A stretch of 36,497 nt of DNA, taken from the IMG/VR virus record IMGVR_UViG_3300048017_000050, positions 1 through 36,497 of that record; one strand, given 5' to 3'. Position 1 is the stretch's first letter, and each line of letters opens with the position of its first letter. This document shows, one piece after another, positions 1 through 7,268 of this stretch. Under the pieces are notes generated by a model. The model was not told where the DNA came from, did not search any database, and saw nothing but the letters and a program-made list of their open reading frames with translations. Origin of the DNA: a virus. Made by a program: the position numbers and the translations under genes.

Positions 1-127
1 AAACGAGCCAAGGACGCAGGCCAGCTCACCACTGCGGCAAAGGTGCTAGGGTATCCGGTGCTGATCGTCGGCTACGCGCTGGACTGCTTTGTAAACGTCA
101 CGGTTATGACTGTGCTGCTGCTTGAGA
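1..127. repeat. Terminal overlap, left copy (circular closure)
   Basis: These 127 bases are identical to the last 127 bases of the window (36371-36497). The reading frame of the membrane-protein gene that begins at 36284 continues without a break into base 1. This is best read as assembly overlap of a circular or circularly permuted genome of 36,370 bp, not as a biological direct terminal repeat. Confidence 0.93.
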
Positions 128-258
128 TTCCAGAAGAAACCACGGTGACTTCACGGCTCAGTAGGCATTTAAACCACGGCGAAGGCTGGCGCAAAGCCGT
201 TGCAGTCTGGGCAGCACCACTACTTGACCCCTACGACCCATCTGGAAGGCATCTGTAA
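1..258 (+). CDS. Two-helix phage membrane protein, 3' part (5' part at 36284)
   Basis: This is the C-terminal 85 residues of a 114-residue protein whose first 29 codons lie at the right end of the window. The full protein has a hydrophobic helix near residues 4-29, a short charged loop (KRAKDAG), a second hydrophobic helix from about residue 44 to 72, and a soluble tail with the motif TARLSRH-like 'TSRLSRH' followed by 'DPYDPSG'. Similar two-helix proteins are common in phage structural regions; their function is unknown to me, and a holin accessory or membrane-anchor role is only a guess. The stop codon overlaps the next start (TAATG), so the two genes are probably translationally coupled. 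The internal GTG at 43 is not the start. Confidence 0.85.
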   Translation, partial: KRAKDAGQLTTAAKVLGYPVLIVGYALDCFVNVTVMTVLLLEIPEETTVTSRLSRHLNHGEGWRKAVAVWAAPLLDPYDPSGRHL

Positions 259-536
259 TGGCTGAACCAATTGAAAAGCACCAAAAAATGCGCTTTGATA
301 ACACTATTACGATGGGCAATGTTTTAACCGCTGTTGCTATGGTTGTGGCTGGCGGGGCAGCTTGGTTGAATATGAGCGAACGTGTCACACGCACCGAGCA
401 AGCGCAGGCTGTATTGCGAGAGGCCGACACGCGCCATGAGTCAGACCTTCGCACCATCAAGTCTGACAACCGCGAGTTAATGCTTGAAATCAAGGCCGAT
501 ATTAAAGAGCTTCGTAACGATATAAAGCGAAAATAA
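258..536 (+). CDS. Small membrane protein with coiled coil (possible spanin/XhlA-like)
   Basis: The 92-residue protein has a short cytoplasmic N-terminus, one membrane helix at about residues 20-37 (GNVLTAVAMVVAGGAAWLN) and a long charged helix of heptad character to the end (ERVTRTEQAQ to LRNDIKRK). The ATG overlaps the stop of the upstream two-helix membrane protein. The topology is that of an N-in, C-out single-span protein with a periplasmic coiled coil, as in inner-membrane spanins and XhlA-like haemolysis proteins. No other spanin candidate was found near the holin and endolysin, which makes this protein worth considering. Function is inferred from topology only. Confidence 0.8.
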   Translation: MAEPIEKHQKMRFDNTITMGNVLTAVAMVVAGGAAWLNMSERVTRTEQAQAVLREADTRHESDLRTIKSDNRELMLEIKADIKELRNDIKRK

Positions 537-537
537 A

Positions 538-777
538 ATGAATCCAGAACTGCAAAAGTATTATGAAGACCGTTTTGATATGTTCTCAAGACCCGGTTGG
601 GCTGAATTGATGGAAGATATTGACAACATGCTCATCCCACTTAACAATGTTGAAACCGTTAGGGATGAAAAACACCTACAATTCCGCAAAGGCGAGATTT
701 CTATTCTTATTTGGCTGAAAACGCTTAAAAGCGTCAGCGAAAGAGCATACGAGGACTTGAATGAAAAGAATTTATGA
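538..777 (+). CDS. Conserved podophage protein of unknown function
   Basis: The 79-residue acidic, helical protein begins MNPELQKYYEDRFDMFSRPGW and contains the stretch FRKGEISILIWLKTLK. Short proteins of this type occur in podophages between the packaging genes and the scaffold, but I know no function. It starts one base after the preceding stop and overlaps the following zinc-ribbon gene by 17 bp, so it sits inside the late operon. Location suggests a head-assembly or packaging accessory; that is inference. Confidence 0.82.
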   Translation: MNPELQKYYEDRFDMFSRPGWAELMEDIDNMLIPLNNVETVRDEKHLQFRKGEISILIWLKTLKSVSERAYEDLNEKNL

Positions 778-988
778 ATTTGTCTGCTTATGTGGACAAC
801 GCACTGAGGCATTTACCGATTATGAGACGGCTAGTGTGCAGTGTTCGTGCGATGGGCTTGCCCACCGCGTTATTAGTGCTCCGTCGATTAACTTAGAAGG
901 GTGGTCTGGCAATTTTCCGTCTTCATGGCTGAAATTTGACCAAAAGCACCGCGACAAGTTAAAGGCAGAGCGTAAAGCTAACCAATAA
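761..988 (+). CDS. Zinc-ribbon protein, FmdB-like
   Basis: The 75-residue protein has an N-terminal CxC...CxC pair (Cys9, Cys11, Cys28, Cys30) in a sequence like regulatory FmdB-type zinc ribbons: 'YEFVCLCGQRTEAFTDYETASVQCSCDG'-like spacing followed by a conserved polar tail. Short zinc-ribbon proteins of this kind are frequent just upstream of phage scaffold and coat genes. A GAGGAC ribosome-binding site precedes the ATG at 761, inside the end of the previous gene. The role is unknown; zinc binding is predicted from the four cysteines. Confidence 0.82.
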   Translation: MKRIYEFVCLCGQRTEAFTDYETASVQCSCDGLAHRVISAPSINLEGWSGNFPSSWLKFDQKHRDKLKAERKANQ

Positions 989-1040
989 GCGCAATGCGCC
1001 TGGTTAAATATCCTACAACCATTTTGGCAGGAAAAACATT

Positions 1041-1790
1041 ATGTTGATTGACAATGAAGACGAGACGCTAAGTGAGTTAGATGTAGTCGAGCAAAAACAG
1101 CTTGATGCAACACCTATTTCCGAGATTCCTGACAAGTACAGGCAAAAATCTCTTGAAGAAGTGGTCAAGATGCACCAAGAGGCTGAAAAAGTAATTTCTC
1201 GCCAAGGCAACGAGGTAGCAGAAGTTAGGCGACTTGCAGATGAGCTTATTAAGCAGAATCTTGGCTCAAAGCAGCAACAAGTAGAGGTAGAACCTGAAGT
1301 TGACTTTTTTGAGAATCCTCAAAAGGCAGTTCAAGCGACGATTGATAGACATCCTGATGTTCTCGCGGCCAGACAAGCTGGACAAGATTTCAAAAAGATG
1401 CAGATTCAACAGAAGCTAACGCAAGAGCATCCTGACTACTCACAAGTAGTTAATGACGCTGAGTTTCAAAACTGGGTGAAATCCTCACCTATTCGTTTGG
1501 GGCTTTATGCAAAGGCAGATGGTGAGTTTGACTATGATTCGGCTAATGAATTGTTGTCCACATACAAAGAATTGCGCGGCGTTAAGGCTCAACAATCTGA
1601 AAAAGCGTCTGACGCTTCACGGACAAAGAGCATGAAAGCAGCGCAGGTCGATGTAGGTGGTTCTGGCGAGAGTTCAAAACGAGTTTACCGACGCGCCGAC
1701 CTCATTCGTCTCAAAATGACTGACCCTTCACGTTACGAAACGCTGAATGATGAAATACTCGCAGCATACGCTGAAGGTCGTGTTCGATAA
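1041..1790 (+). CDS. Capsid scaffolding protein
   Basis: The 249-residue protein is highly charged and predicted mostly helical, with coiled-coil segments (EEVVKMHQEAEKVISRQGNEVAEVRRLADELI at about residues 34-66, written here in part). It lies 17 bp upstream of the major coat gene, the standard place for a podophage scaffold. The 'IPDKYRQKSLEE' segment is typical of scaffolds in this phage type, as far as I remember. The C-terminal part contains a basic segment 'SSKRVYRRADLIRLKM', consistent with a coat-binding end. The ATG at 1041 follows an AGGAAA ribosome-binding site. No protease gene is adjacent, so scaffold exit without cleavage, as in P22, is likely. Confidence 0.88.
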   Translation: MLIDNEDETLSELDVVEQKQLDATPISEIPDKYRQKSLEEVVKMHQEAEKVISRQGNEVAEVRRLADELIKQNLGSKQQQVEVEPEVDFFENPQKAVQATIDRHPDVLAARQAGQDFKKMQIQQKLTQEHPDYSQVVNDAEFQNWVKSSPIRLGLYAKADGEFDYDSANELLSTYKELRGVKAQQSEKASDASRTKSMKAAQVDVGGSGESSKRVYRRADLIRLKMTDPSRYETLNDEILAAYAEGRVR

Positions 1791-1807
1791 TTTAACTGGA
1801 GCTTAAT

Positions 1808-2749
1808 ATGGCCTATCCCACCCCCCAAGTAACAAACGCAACCGCCGATAAATTCATCCCTGAAATTTGGTCTGACGAGATCATTGCCGCATACAAGAAA
1901 AATCTTGTTATGGCAAACCTTGTTATGAAAATGAATTTCAAGGGTAAAAAAGGCGATATGATTCACATCCCAGCCCCGACCCGTGGTTCTGCTACCTTGA
2001 AAGCCGCATCTACGGCTGTCACGTTGATTGCTGATACCGAGACTGAAGTTTTGGTGAGCATTAATCGCCACTTTGAGTACAGCCGTTTCATTGAGGACAT
2101 CACCGAGGCACAAGCTCTGTCGTCTATGCGCCAGTTCTACACTGCTGATGCTGGTTACGCGCTGAGCCGCGCTGTGGACTCTGACCTGATTAACTTGGGT
2201 CGTTCGTCTAACGGTGGTGCTGGTACTAACGCCTACGCAACTGGTGCATTCATCGGTGGTGACGGTACGACTGCCTATGTTGCTGGCAGCAACAACGAGT
2301 CAGCCCTGACGGATGCTGCTATTCGCCGCACCATTCAGCGTTTGGACGATAATGACACTGCAATGGATCAGCGTTTCTTTGTCATCCCACCATCGAGCCG
2401 TAACACGCTGATGGGTCTTGCCCGGTACACCGAGCAGGCATTCGTGGGCAACGGCAACGCAATCCGTAACGGTGAAATTGGTAATCTGTACGGCATCCCC
2501 GTGTTCACCACCAGCAATGCTGATACGACCTCTGGCAGTGCTGCTGCTCGTGTTTGCCTGATGGGTCACAAGGACTCGATGGTTCTGGTCGAGCAGATCG
2601 GTATCCGTTCGCAGATTCAGTACAAGCAAGACTACCTGTCTACGCTGTTCACCTCTGACACCCTGTACGGTGTTGCAGGCCTGCGTAATGCAGCGACTGT
2701 TGGTGCTGCCAAGTCTGCATCATTGTTTGCACTCGTAGTGCCAGCCTAA
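1808..2749 (+). CDS. Major capsid (coat) protein
   Basis: The 313-residue protein has the features of HK97-fold podophage coat proteins: an N-terminal arm (IPEIWSDEIIAAYKKNLVMANLV), a basic 'KGKKGDMIHIP' loop, a long central helix region with 'EYSRFIEDITEAQ', and a C-terminal strand region with 'GIRSQIQYKQDYLSTLFTSDTLYG'. The length is normal for the family. It follows the scaffold gene directly and has a strong GGAG ribosome-binding site (leader TGGAGCTTAATATG). A rho-independent terminator lies 6 bp after the stop, so a coat-ending transcript is likely to be abundant. Confidence 0.93.
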   Translation: MAYPTPQVTNATADKFIPEIWSDEIIAAYKKNLVMANLVMKMNFKGKKGDMIHIPAPTRGSATLKAASTAVTLIADTETEVLVSINRHFEYSRFIEDITEAQALSSMRQFYTADAGYALSRAVDSDLINLGRSSNGGAGTNAYATGAFIGGDGTTAYVAGSNNESALTDAAIRRTIQRLDDNDTAMDQRFFVIPPSSRNTLMGLARYTEQAFVGNGNAIRNGEIGNLYGIPVFTTSNADTTSGSAAARVCLMGHKDSMVLVEQIGIRSQIQYKQDYLSTLFTSDTLYGVAGLRNAATVGAAKSASLFALVVPA

Positions 2750-2755
2750 CCTCAA

Positions 2756-2782
2756 GCCCCCAGCAATGGGGGCGTTATTTTT
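2756..2782 (+). terminator. Rho-independent terminator after coat gene
   Basis: GCCCCC (2756-2761) pairs with GGGGGC (2768-2773) around a 6-base AGCAAT loop, followed by GTTATTTTT. It lies in the 46-bp gap between the coat and the next gene and is probably partial, because + strand genes continue downstream without a visible new promoter. Confidence 0.85.
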
Positions 2783-2795
2783 AAGGAGTTAAAAA

Positions 2796-3119
2796 ATGGC
2801 TGCTGCAACCGCAATTACTGCCCGTCGGGGCAATGACCAATTTAGAGGTCTGTTTTCGGATACTTGGGACGTTAGCTGTACTCTTGATAGTGCCTCAGTC
2901 GCTATTGGCGGCACAGGTACTGATACGGTCGCTGTACCAGGTGTGGCTTTAGGTGACAAAGTGCTTGGCATGTCTGTTGGCGTAAGCGAGGCTGGTTTGG
3001 TTCGCCGCGCTTATGTTTCTGCTGCTAATACAGTCACTATCGTGACCTACAACCCAACGGCTGGCGCTGTTGATTTGGCATCGACTCGGCTGCAACTAAC
3101 TATTGCACGGTCGGTGTAA
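2796..3119 (+). CDS. Probable head decoration or structural protein
   Basis: This 107-residue protein has no membrane segment and is rich in Gly, Ala, Thr and Val, with alternating hydrophobic residues that suggest a beta-sandwich. Its sequence (LGMSVGVSEAGLVRRAYVSAANTVTIVTYNP) resembles the small beta proteins encoded directly after phage coat genes, many of which decorate capsids. It has its own AAGGAG site and lies between two terminators, so it is expressed as a separate unit alongside the coat. The product name rests on position and composition, not on a recognised motif. Confidence 0.78.
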   Translation: MAAATAITARRGNDQFRGLFSDTWDVSCTLDSASVAIGGTGTDTVAVPGVALGDKVLGMSVGVSEAGLVRRAYVSAANTVTIVTYNPTAGAVDLASTRLQLTIARSV

Positions 3120-3123
3120 CTAA

Positions 3124-3149
3124 AGAGGGGCTAATAGCCCCTCTTTTTT
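3124..3149 (+). terminator. Strong rho-independent terminator after decoration gene
   Basis: AGAGGGGC (3124-3131) pairs perfectly with GCCCCTCT (3137-3144) around a TAATA loop and is followed by six T. It begins 5 bp after the stop codon of the preceding gene. Confidence 0.92.
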
Positions 3150-3160
3150 GGAGTTTTAGT

Positions 3161-3358
3161 ATGGCAACTTTTCGCTGTTTACAGTCTGGCAACACTGTGA
3201 CTTTCACCCAGCCAGTAGACATTGACTCAATGCGTGGGCATTCTGGTTATGTGCGCTTGGATGATATTGAGCAAGCCAAGCCTGAAGTTAAGCCATTGCC
3301 AATGCTTGCCCCGCCTAAGAAGATGGGTAGGCCACGTAAAACAATGGTGACAGTATGA
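3161..3358 (+). CDS. Small basic-tailed protein, unknown
   Basis: The 65-residue protein begins MATFRCLQSGNTVTF and has a beta-like first half and a proline- and lysine-rich C-terminus (APPKKMGRPRK), an AT-hook-like GRPRK motif that could contact DNA. A GGAG site precedes the ATG. Its stop overlaps the next start in an ATGA junction. Proteins with this plan occur after coat genes in other phages; function is not known to me. Confidence 0.72.
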   Translation: MATFRCLQSGNTVTFTQPVDIDSMRGHSGYVRLDDIEQAKPEVKPLPMLAPPKKMGRPRKTMVTV

Positions 3359-3762
3359 AAGATGGTCTTTTATCTGGTGTTGTCTGCCCTATCGCAACGC
3401 GGGACATTTCGGTCAATTTGAAAAATCGCAACCATGCGTTTGCAGATTACGGATATGGCCCACCAAACCCAGATGAGCCTAATGAGGCATTTTGGCTGAA
3501 GAAAGCCAAGATGTACAACGCGCCAACTACCGCCATTAAAGGTATGCGCTGCGGTAATTGCGCGGCGTTTATTCAGACACCAAAGATGATGGAGTGCATT
3601 ATTGGTGGGCTTGAGAAAGACGAAAACAAAGACGAGTTATCTTATGATGAACAGTTCGTAGCTGCTGCTGATTTGGGCTACTGTGATCTGTTTCAATTCA
3701 CTTGTGCAGCGGCTCGCACTTGTGATGCTTGGAAATCTGGTGGGCCAATTACTAAGGATTAA
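3355..3762 (+). CDS. HiPIP-like iron-sulphur protein
   Basis: The 135-residue protein carries a C-terminal domain with cysteines in the order found in high-potential iron-sulphur proteins: C66-G-N-C69-A-A-F, then G-Y-C110-D-L-F, then T-C123-D-A-W. In bacterial HiPIPs these four cysteines (CxxC, C, CxAW) hold a [4Fe-4S] cube. Cys11, Cys81 and Cys117 are extra. No Tat or Sec signal is visible, unlike periplasmic HiPIPs. The gene starts in an ATGA overlap within the structural operon, so the product may be made late and could be a virion or assembly component. The fold match is by eye; the role in a phage is not established. Confidence 0.7.
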   Translation: MKDGLLSGVVCPIATRDISVNLKNRNHAFADYGYGPPNPDEPNEAFWLKKAKMYNAPTTAIKGMRCGNCAAFIQTPKMMECIIGGLEKDENKDELSYDEQFVAAADLGYCDLFQFTCAAARTCDAWKSGGPITKD

Positions 3763-3764
3763 TC

Positions 3765-3911
3765 ATGTACGGAAAAGCACCAAAAATGTCTTCAGCAAAA
3801 AAAGCCACTCCGGTAACTGTTATGGTTGCGATTGGCAAACCAAAGCCACTGCCAAAACGCGGGCAGCGCACTGCTACTAACATGGCGACTAAAGCTAAGC
3901 GAGGCAAGTAA
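3765..3911 (+). CDS. Very small basic protein (48 aa), unknown
   Basis: This 48-codon frame starts MYGKAPKMSSAKKA and ends ATKAKRGK. It is strongly basic (Lys/Arg about one quarter of residues), with a hydrophobic patch TVMVAIGKP in the middle. It fills the gap between two structural genes exactly: its ATG is 2 bp after the preceding stop, and its stop is directly followed by the next ATG. It is the first of several small basic proteins here. Function unknown; DNA or coat contact is a guess from charge. Confidence 0.68.
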   Translation: MYGKAPKMSSAKKATPVTVMVAIGKPKPLPKRGQRTATNMATKAKRGK

Positions 3912-4229
3912 ATGTCAATTTTTCAACTTGACCCCAACAATGTGGCACTTGGCGTTCCTAGTTTAGGCACAGCACAAGTGTTTACAGTCACTAACTCTAG
4001 CGTTCAATCGACAGCCTTTGGCGCGTCTACAACTATGGTTAGATTATCTTGTTCGCTAGGACATTGCCATTTTCAAGTTGGCGCAAATCCAACCGCAAGC
4101 CTGACAACATCGTCCATGATGCCTAACAATTTTTCTGAGATTATTCGGGTTAATCCTGGACAGAAAATTGCGCTTATCAAAGATGCTGCGGTTACTGCAT
4201 CAACATTTTCAGTCACGGAATTGATATGA
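3912..4229 (+). CDS. Small beta-rich structural protein, unknown
   Basis: The 105-residue protein has no charged clusters and looks like a beta-sandwich (TAQVFTVTNSSVQSTAFG, MVRLSCSLGHCHFQVG, SEIIRVNPGQKIALIKD). Small proteins of this type in phage head genes, with the FSVTEL-like ending, usually sit on the virion surface or at a joint, but I cannot name a family. The stop overlaps the next ATG in an ATGA junction, placing it in the same transcript as the basic-protein cluster. Confidence 0.75.
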   Translation: MSIFQLDPNNVALGVPSLGTAQVFTVTNSSVQSTAFGASTTMVRLSCSLGHCHFQVGANPTASLTTSSMMPNNFSEIIRVNPGQKIALIKDAAVTASTFSVTELI

Positions 4230-4381
4230 AAAAGACCAAAACTCAAGCCAAGATTAGTAAAGTCATGCGTGAGTACAAAGCAGGTGATCTGCACTCTGGA
4301 AAAGGCGGCAAGGTCGTCAAGAACCCCAAGCAGGCAGTTGCCATTGCACTGTCTGAAGCTGGAAAGGCAAAGAAAAAATGA
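4226..4381 (+). CDS. DUF6496-like small basic protein (51 aa)
   Basis: This 51-residue protein reads KVMREYKAGDLHSGKGGKVV, then KNPKQAVAIALSEAGKAKKK. It matches the pattern I know as DUF6496: a 'vM.E.k.G.LhSG' segment followed by 'v.n.kQAiAIALsEAg'. Such proteins are common in phages and environmental bacteria and have no known role. Both ends lie in ATGA overlaps (start 4226, stop 4379-4381), so it is translated with its neighbours. Confidence 0.78.
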   Translation: MKKTKTQAKISKVMREYKAGDLHSGKGGKVVKNPKQAVAIALSEAGKAKKK

Positions 4382-4551
4382 AAAGCAAAGTCAACCAAGC
4401 GGCGGTCTATACCAAGCCCACCATGCGGAAGGCTTTGTTTGAAAAGATCAAGGGTCAAGCTGTGCAAGGCACTGGTGCTGGCGAATGGTCTGCGCGTAAG
4501 GCTCAACTATTGGCTAAAGAGTACAAGGCCAAGGGTGGAGGTTATAAATGA
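4378..4551 (+). CDS. Small basic protein (57 aa), conserved in phages
   Basis: The 57-residue protein begins MKSKVNQAAVYTKPTMRKALF and ends in 'EWSARKAQLLAKEYKAKGGGYK'-type sequence. The segment 'GEWSARKAQLLAKEYKA' followed by a GGGY tail is a pattern I have seen next to DUF6496-like genes in other phages. ATGA overlaps on both sides tie it to its neighbours. It is strongly basic and small enough for an internal virion peptide, but function is unknown. Confidence 0.78.
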   Translation: MKSKVNQAAVYTKPTMRKALFEKIKGQAVQGTGAGEWSARKAQLLAKEYKAKGGGYK

Positions 4552-4781
4552 AAGCCACGCAGCAAAGCCTTAAAGATTGGGGCGACCAGAAATGGCGTAC
4601 AAAAAGCGGAAAACGGTCATCTGATACAGGTGAGCGCTATTTGCCCGAAAAAGCTATTAAGGCACTGACTTCTGCTGAGTATGCCGCGACTACCAAAGCA
4701 AAGCGTGAAGGCACAAAAGCTGGTAAACAATTTGTTAAGCAACCTAAAAAAATAGCAGCAAAAGTGGCGGGGTATAGATGA
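4548..4781 (+). CDS. DUF5872-like basic protein (77 aa)
   Basis: The protein contains QSLKDWGDQKWRTKSGKRSS, then ETGERYLPEKAIKALTSAEYAATTKAKR-like sequence and GKQFVKQPKKIAAKVAGYR. This pattern (W..QKWrT.sGk.S..tGeRYLP.kAi..L...eYaatt.akR) is the one I associate with DUF5872, found in viruses and some bacteria, with no known function. It is very basic. It is part of the ATGA-linked string 4226-5068. Confidence 0.78.
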   Translation: MKATQQSLKDWGDQKWRTKSGKRSSDTGERYLPEKAIKALTSAEYAATTKAKREGTKAGKQFVKQPKKIAAKVAGYR

Positions 4782-5068
4782 AAACAGCAGCCTGGCAGCG
4801 TAAGGAAGGCAAGAATCCTAAAGGTGGTTTAAACGCTGCTGGACGGGCTAGTTTGAAAGCCATTGGGCAAAATATCAAGCCGCCAGTCAAAGCAGGCGAT
4901 AATCCTCGCAGGGCTAGTTTTTTAGCGCGGATGGCTGGCAACCCAGGCCCAGAGTACAAGGATGGCGAACCTACTCGCTTACTTTTGTCCTTGAAGGCAT
5001 GGGGTGCAACATCCAAAGTAGATGCTAAATCCAAGGCCAAGGCAATTAGCGCAAGGAACAAGAAATGA
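4778..5068 (+). CDS. DUF6321-like basic protein (96 aa)
   Basis: The N-terminus, AWQRKEGKNPKGGLNAAGRAS, is the conserved core of a family I recall as DUF6321, followed by 'RRASFLARMAGNPGPEYKDG' and a C-terminal 'LSLKAWGATSK' segment. The family is common in phages and giant viruses and remains uncharacterised. This is the last member of the basic-protein string; its stop overlaps the ATG of the head-tail adaptor gene, so its expression is tied to virion assembly. Confidence 0.78.
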   Translation: MKTAAWQRKEGKNPKGGLNAAGRASLKAIGQNIKPPVKAGDNPRRASFLARMAGNPGPEYKDGEPTRLLLSLKAWGATSKVDAKSKAKAISARNKK

Positions 5069-5712
5069 CCTACCTACAGCTTATAAACAATGTGCTTATT
5101 CGCCTGCGAGAGACTCAAGTCTCAACCAATAATGATACTGCTTACTCGTCTTTGATCGGTCTGTTTATAAACGATGCCAAGCGTCAGATTGAGGATGCTT
5201 TTAGTTGGAATGTTTTAGGTAAGGATATAACTATCACTACTGTAGCCGGAACATACAGCTATTCAATGACTGGTGCAGGACAGAAGTTTCAAGTATTAGA
5301 TGCACTAAATACTACTTCTAACATTGGGATGCAAAACATCACATTTGTAGAGATGAACCGCTACCAAAACCTTGTGCCGACTACAAATGGAATTCCACAA
5401 TATTACTCATTTGGTGGAGTAGATACTAACGGCGACACCAAAGTGACGTTGTTTCCACGTCCTGATGGGGTCTACAACATCCCGTTCTCTGTGACAGTAC
5501 CACAAGCCCCATTATCTGTTGATGGCACGTCTGTGCTTGTACCTGATTTTTTGGTGGTGCAAAACGCTTATGCAAGGGCATTGGTAGAGCGCGGTGAGGA
5601 CGGCGGCTTGAACTCATCCGAGGCGTATAACTTGTACAAGGGTATGTTGGCTGACCAAATCGCGCTGGAAGGCACACGCTACCCGGAGAACCAAGAGTTT
5701 GTTGCAATATGA
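5065..5712 (+). CDS. Head-tail adaptor (tail tubular protein A type)
   Basis: The 215-residue protein begins with a helical segment (TYLQLINNVLIRLRE), includes 'LFINDAKRQIEDAFSWNVL', then a beta-rich middle and a C-terminal helical region with 'NAYARALVERGEDGG'. This order (N-terminal helices, 'iN.a...v...w.W' motif, beta insertion, C-terminal helix) is typical of podophage adaptors such as T7 gp11 and P22 gp4-like rings that bind the portal. The length is close to that of T7 gp11. It lies directly before the nozzle gene with a 4-bp overlap, as in other podophages. Confidence 0.82.
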   Translation: MTYLQLINNVLIRLRETQVSTNNDTAYSSLIGLFINDAKRQIEDAFSWNVLGKDITITTVAGTYSYSMTGAGQKFQVLDALNTTSNIGMQNITFVEMNRYQNLVPTTNGIPQYYSFGGVDTNGDTKVTLFPRPDGVYNIPFSVTVPQAPLSVDGTSVLVPDFLVVQNAYARALVERGEDGGLNSSEAYNLYKGMLADQIALEGTRYPENQEFVAI

Positions 5713-7268
5713 GCCAAACCTTACAAACTGTTAGTATTTCAGCACCAGGTTTCTTTGGGCTGAATACGCAAGATTCGCCGTTGGACTTGGCAGCTGGCTT
5801 TGCGCTGGTTGCAACTAACTGCGTGATTGACCAGTTTGGTAGGATTGGATCGCGCAAGGGATGGGTTAGGGTTAACTCAACTGCGGGTAATTTGGGTGCG
5901 AATGCTCCGGGGGTAATTCACGAGCTAGTTCAAACTGACGGGACTTTGACAATCCTCTTTGCTGGCAACAACAAACTGTTTAAGTTAGACAGCGCTAACG
6001 CAGTCGTTGAGCTGACCTATGGCGGTGGCGGCACTACCCCTACCATCACGGCTAATAACTGGGCTTGCGCCTCGTTGAACGGCATCACTTTCTTTTTCCA
6101 AGACGGGCATGACCCGCTGATCTTTGACCCAACTGTTAGCACCACGACCTTCAGGCGCGTCAGTGAGAAGACTGGATATGCTGGTACTGTGCCTTCAGGC
6201 AACATCGCCATCAGCGCGTATGGTCGATTGTGGGTAGCAGATACAGCATCAGATAACACCACCGTATTTTTCTCTGACTTGCTTTCAGGCCACGTTTGGA
6301 CGGGTGGCACTTCAGGTTCACTGAACATCAACCAAGTTTGGCCTAATGGCGCAGACAACATCACTGGCTTGTCAGCGCACAACAACTTCCTGATTATCTT
6401 TGGTCAACGTCAGATTTTGGTTTATTCTGGTGCGACTACGCCATCGACAATAACACTGGCTGACACCGTGGCGGGCATCGGTTGCATCGCCAGAGACTCT
6501 ATTCAATCAACGGGCAAAGACGTTCTATTTTTGTCAAATTCAGGTGTACGTTCATTTGCAAGGACTGTAATCGAGAAGTCTGTGCCAATTGGTGACCTGT
6601 CCAAGAACGTGCGTAGTGACTTTATGAACATTGTGGCGGGTGAAACGCTTGCAAACCTTAAGTCGGTATACAGTGAAAAAGAAGCGTTCTACTTGATAAC
6701 ACTGCCATTTGTCAAAGAGGTATTCTGCTTTGATACCCGTGGGCAGTTACAGGATGGCTCGTTTAGGGTAACTAGCTGGGATTCTATACAACCGTCAGCT
6801 TTACTGTCGAGAAGAAATGGCGATTTGCTATTGGGCAAGACAAGCTATATTGCCAAGTACAGCGGTTCGCAAGACGATACAGCAGCATATCGGATGCTGT
6901 ATTACACCAACCATGCTGACTTGGGCAATGCCAATGTTACCTCGCTGCTCAAGCGTTTGAAGGTAATCGTGATTGGCGGTACAAACCAGTTTGTAACGCT
7001 AAAGTGGGGTTTTGACTTCAGTGCAAATTATCAGTCAATAAACGCGCAAATTCCAAAACAAAAAGTTTCTGAATTTGGAATCGCTGAATACGGTTCTAAC
7101 GCTACCGTAGTATCTGAGTATGCCAACGGTATCGCTTTACAAATATTAAGCGTTTCAGCAAGCGGAAGCGGTAAAATTGTACAAACTGGTTACGAATCAA
7201 ATATTAACGGTTCGGCGCTTTCAATTCAGCGAATTGAAATCCAATCAAAAGACGGGAAAATATCGTGA
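5709..7268 (+). CDS. Tail nozzle / tubular protein B type
   Basis: The 519-residue protein begins with 'APGFFGLNTQDSPLDLAAGFALVATNCVID', the signature I associate with podophage tail-nozzle or stabilisation proteins, followed by 'GRIGSRKGW' and a long beta-propeller-like body with repeated aromatic and Gly-rich strands ('AYGRLWVADTASDNTTVFFSDL', 'LIIFGQRQILVYSG'). The position after the adaptor supports the call. The nozzle would close the portal channel and carry fibres. It starts in an ATGA overlap and ends overlapping the GTG of the fibre gene. Confidence 0.84.
   Translation: MSQTLQTVSISAPGFFGLNTQDSPLDLAAGFALVATNCVIDQFGRIGSRKGWVRVNSTAGNLGANAPGVIHELVQTDGTLTILFAGNNKLFKLDSANAVVELTYGGGGTTPTITANNWACASLNGITFFFQDGHDPLIFDPTVSTTTFRRVSEKTGYAGTVPSGNIAISAYGRLWVADTASDNTTVFFSDLLSGHVWTGGTSGSLNINQVWPNGADNITGLSAHNNFLIIFGQRQILVYSGATTPSTITLADTVAGIGCIARDSIQSTGKDVLFLSNSGVRSFARTVIEKSVPIGDLSKNVRSDFMNIVAGETLANLKSVYSEKEAFYLITLPFVKEVFCFDTRGQLQDGSFRVTSWDSIQPSALLSRRNGDLLLGKTSYIAKYSGSQDDTAAYRMLYYTNHADLGNANVTSLLKRLKVIVIGGTNQFVTLKWGFDFSANYQSINAQIPKQKVSEFGIAEYGSNATVVSEYANGIALQILSVSASGSGKIVQTGYESNINGSALSIQRIEIQSKDGKIS

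Noticed and set aside
1-127. Direct terminal repeat of the virion DNA
   Set aside because: The repeat is 127 bp, close to common assembly k-mer lengths, and lies inside a coding gene rather than at a natural terminus. Read-start data would be needed to claim real ends.
989-1040. Hairpin GCGCAATGCGC before the scaffold gene
   Set aside because: The stem is only 4 bp with a 3-base loop and has no T tail; too weak to call.
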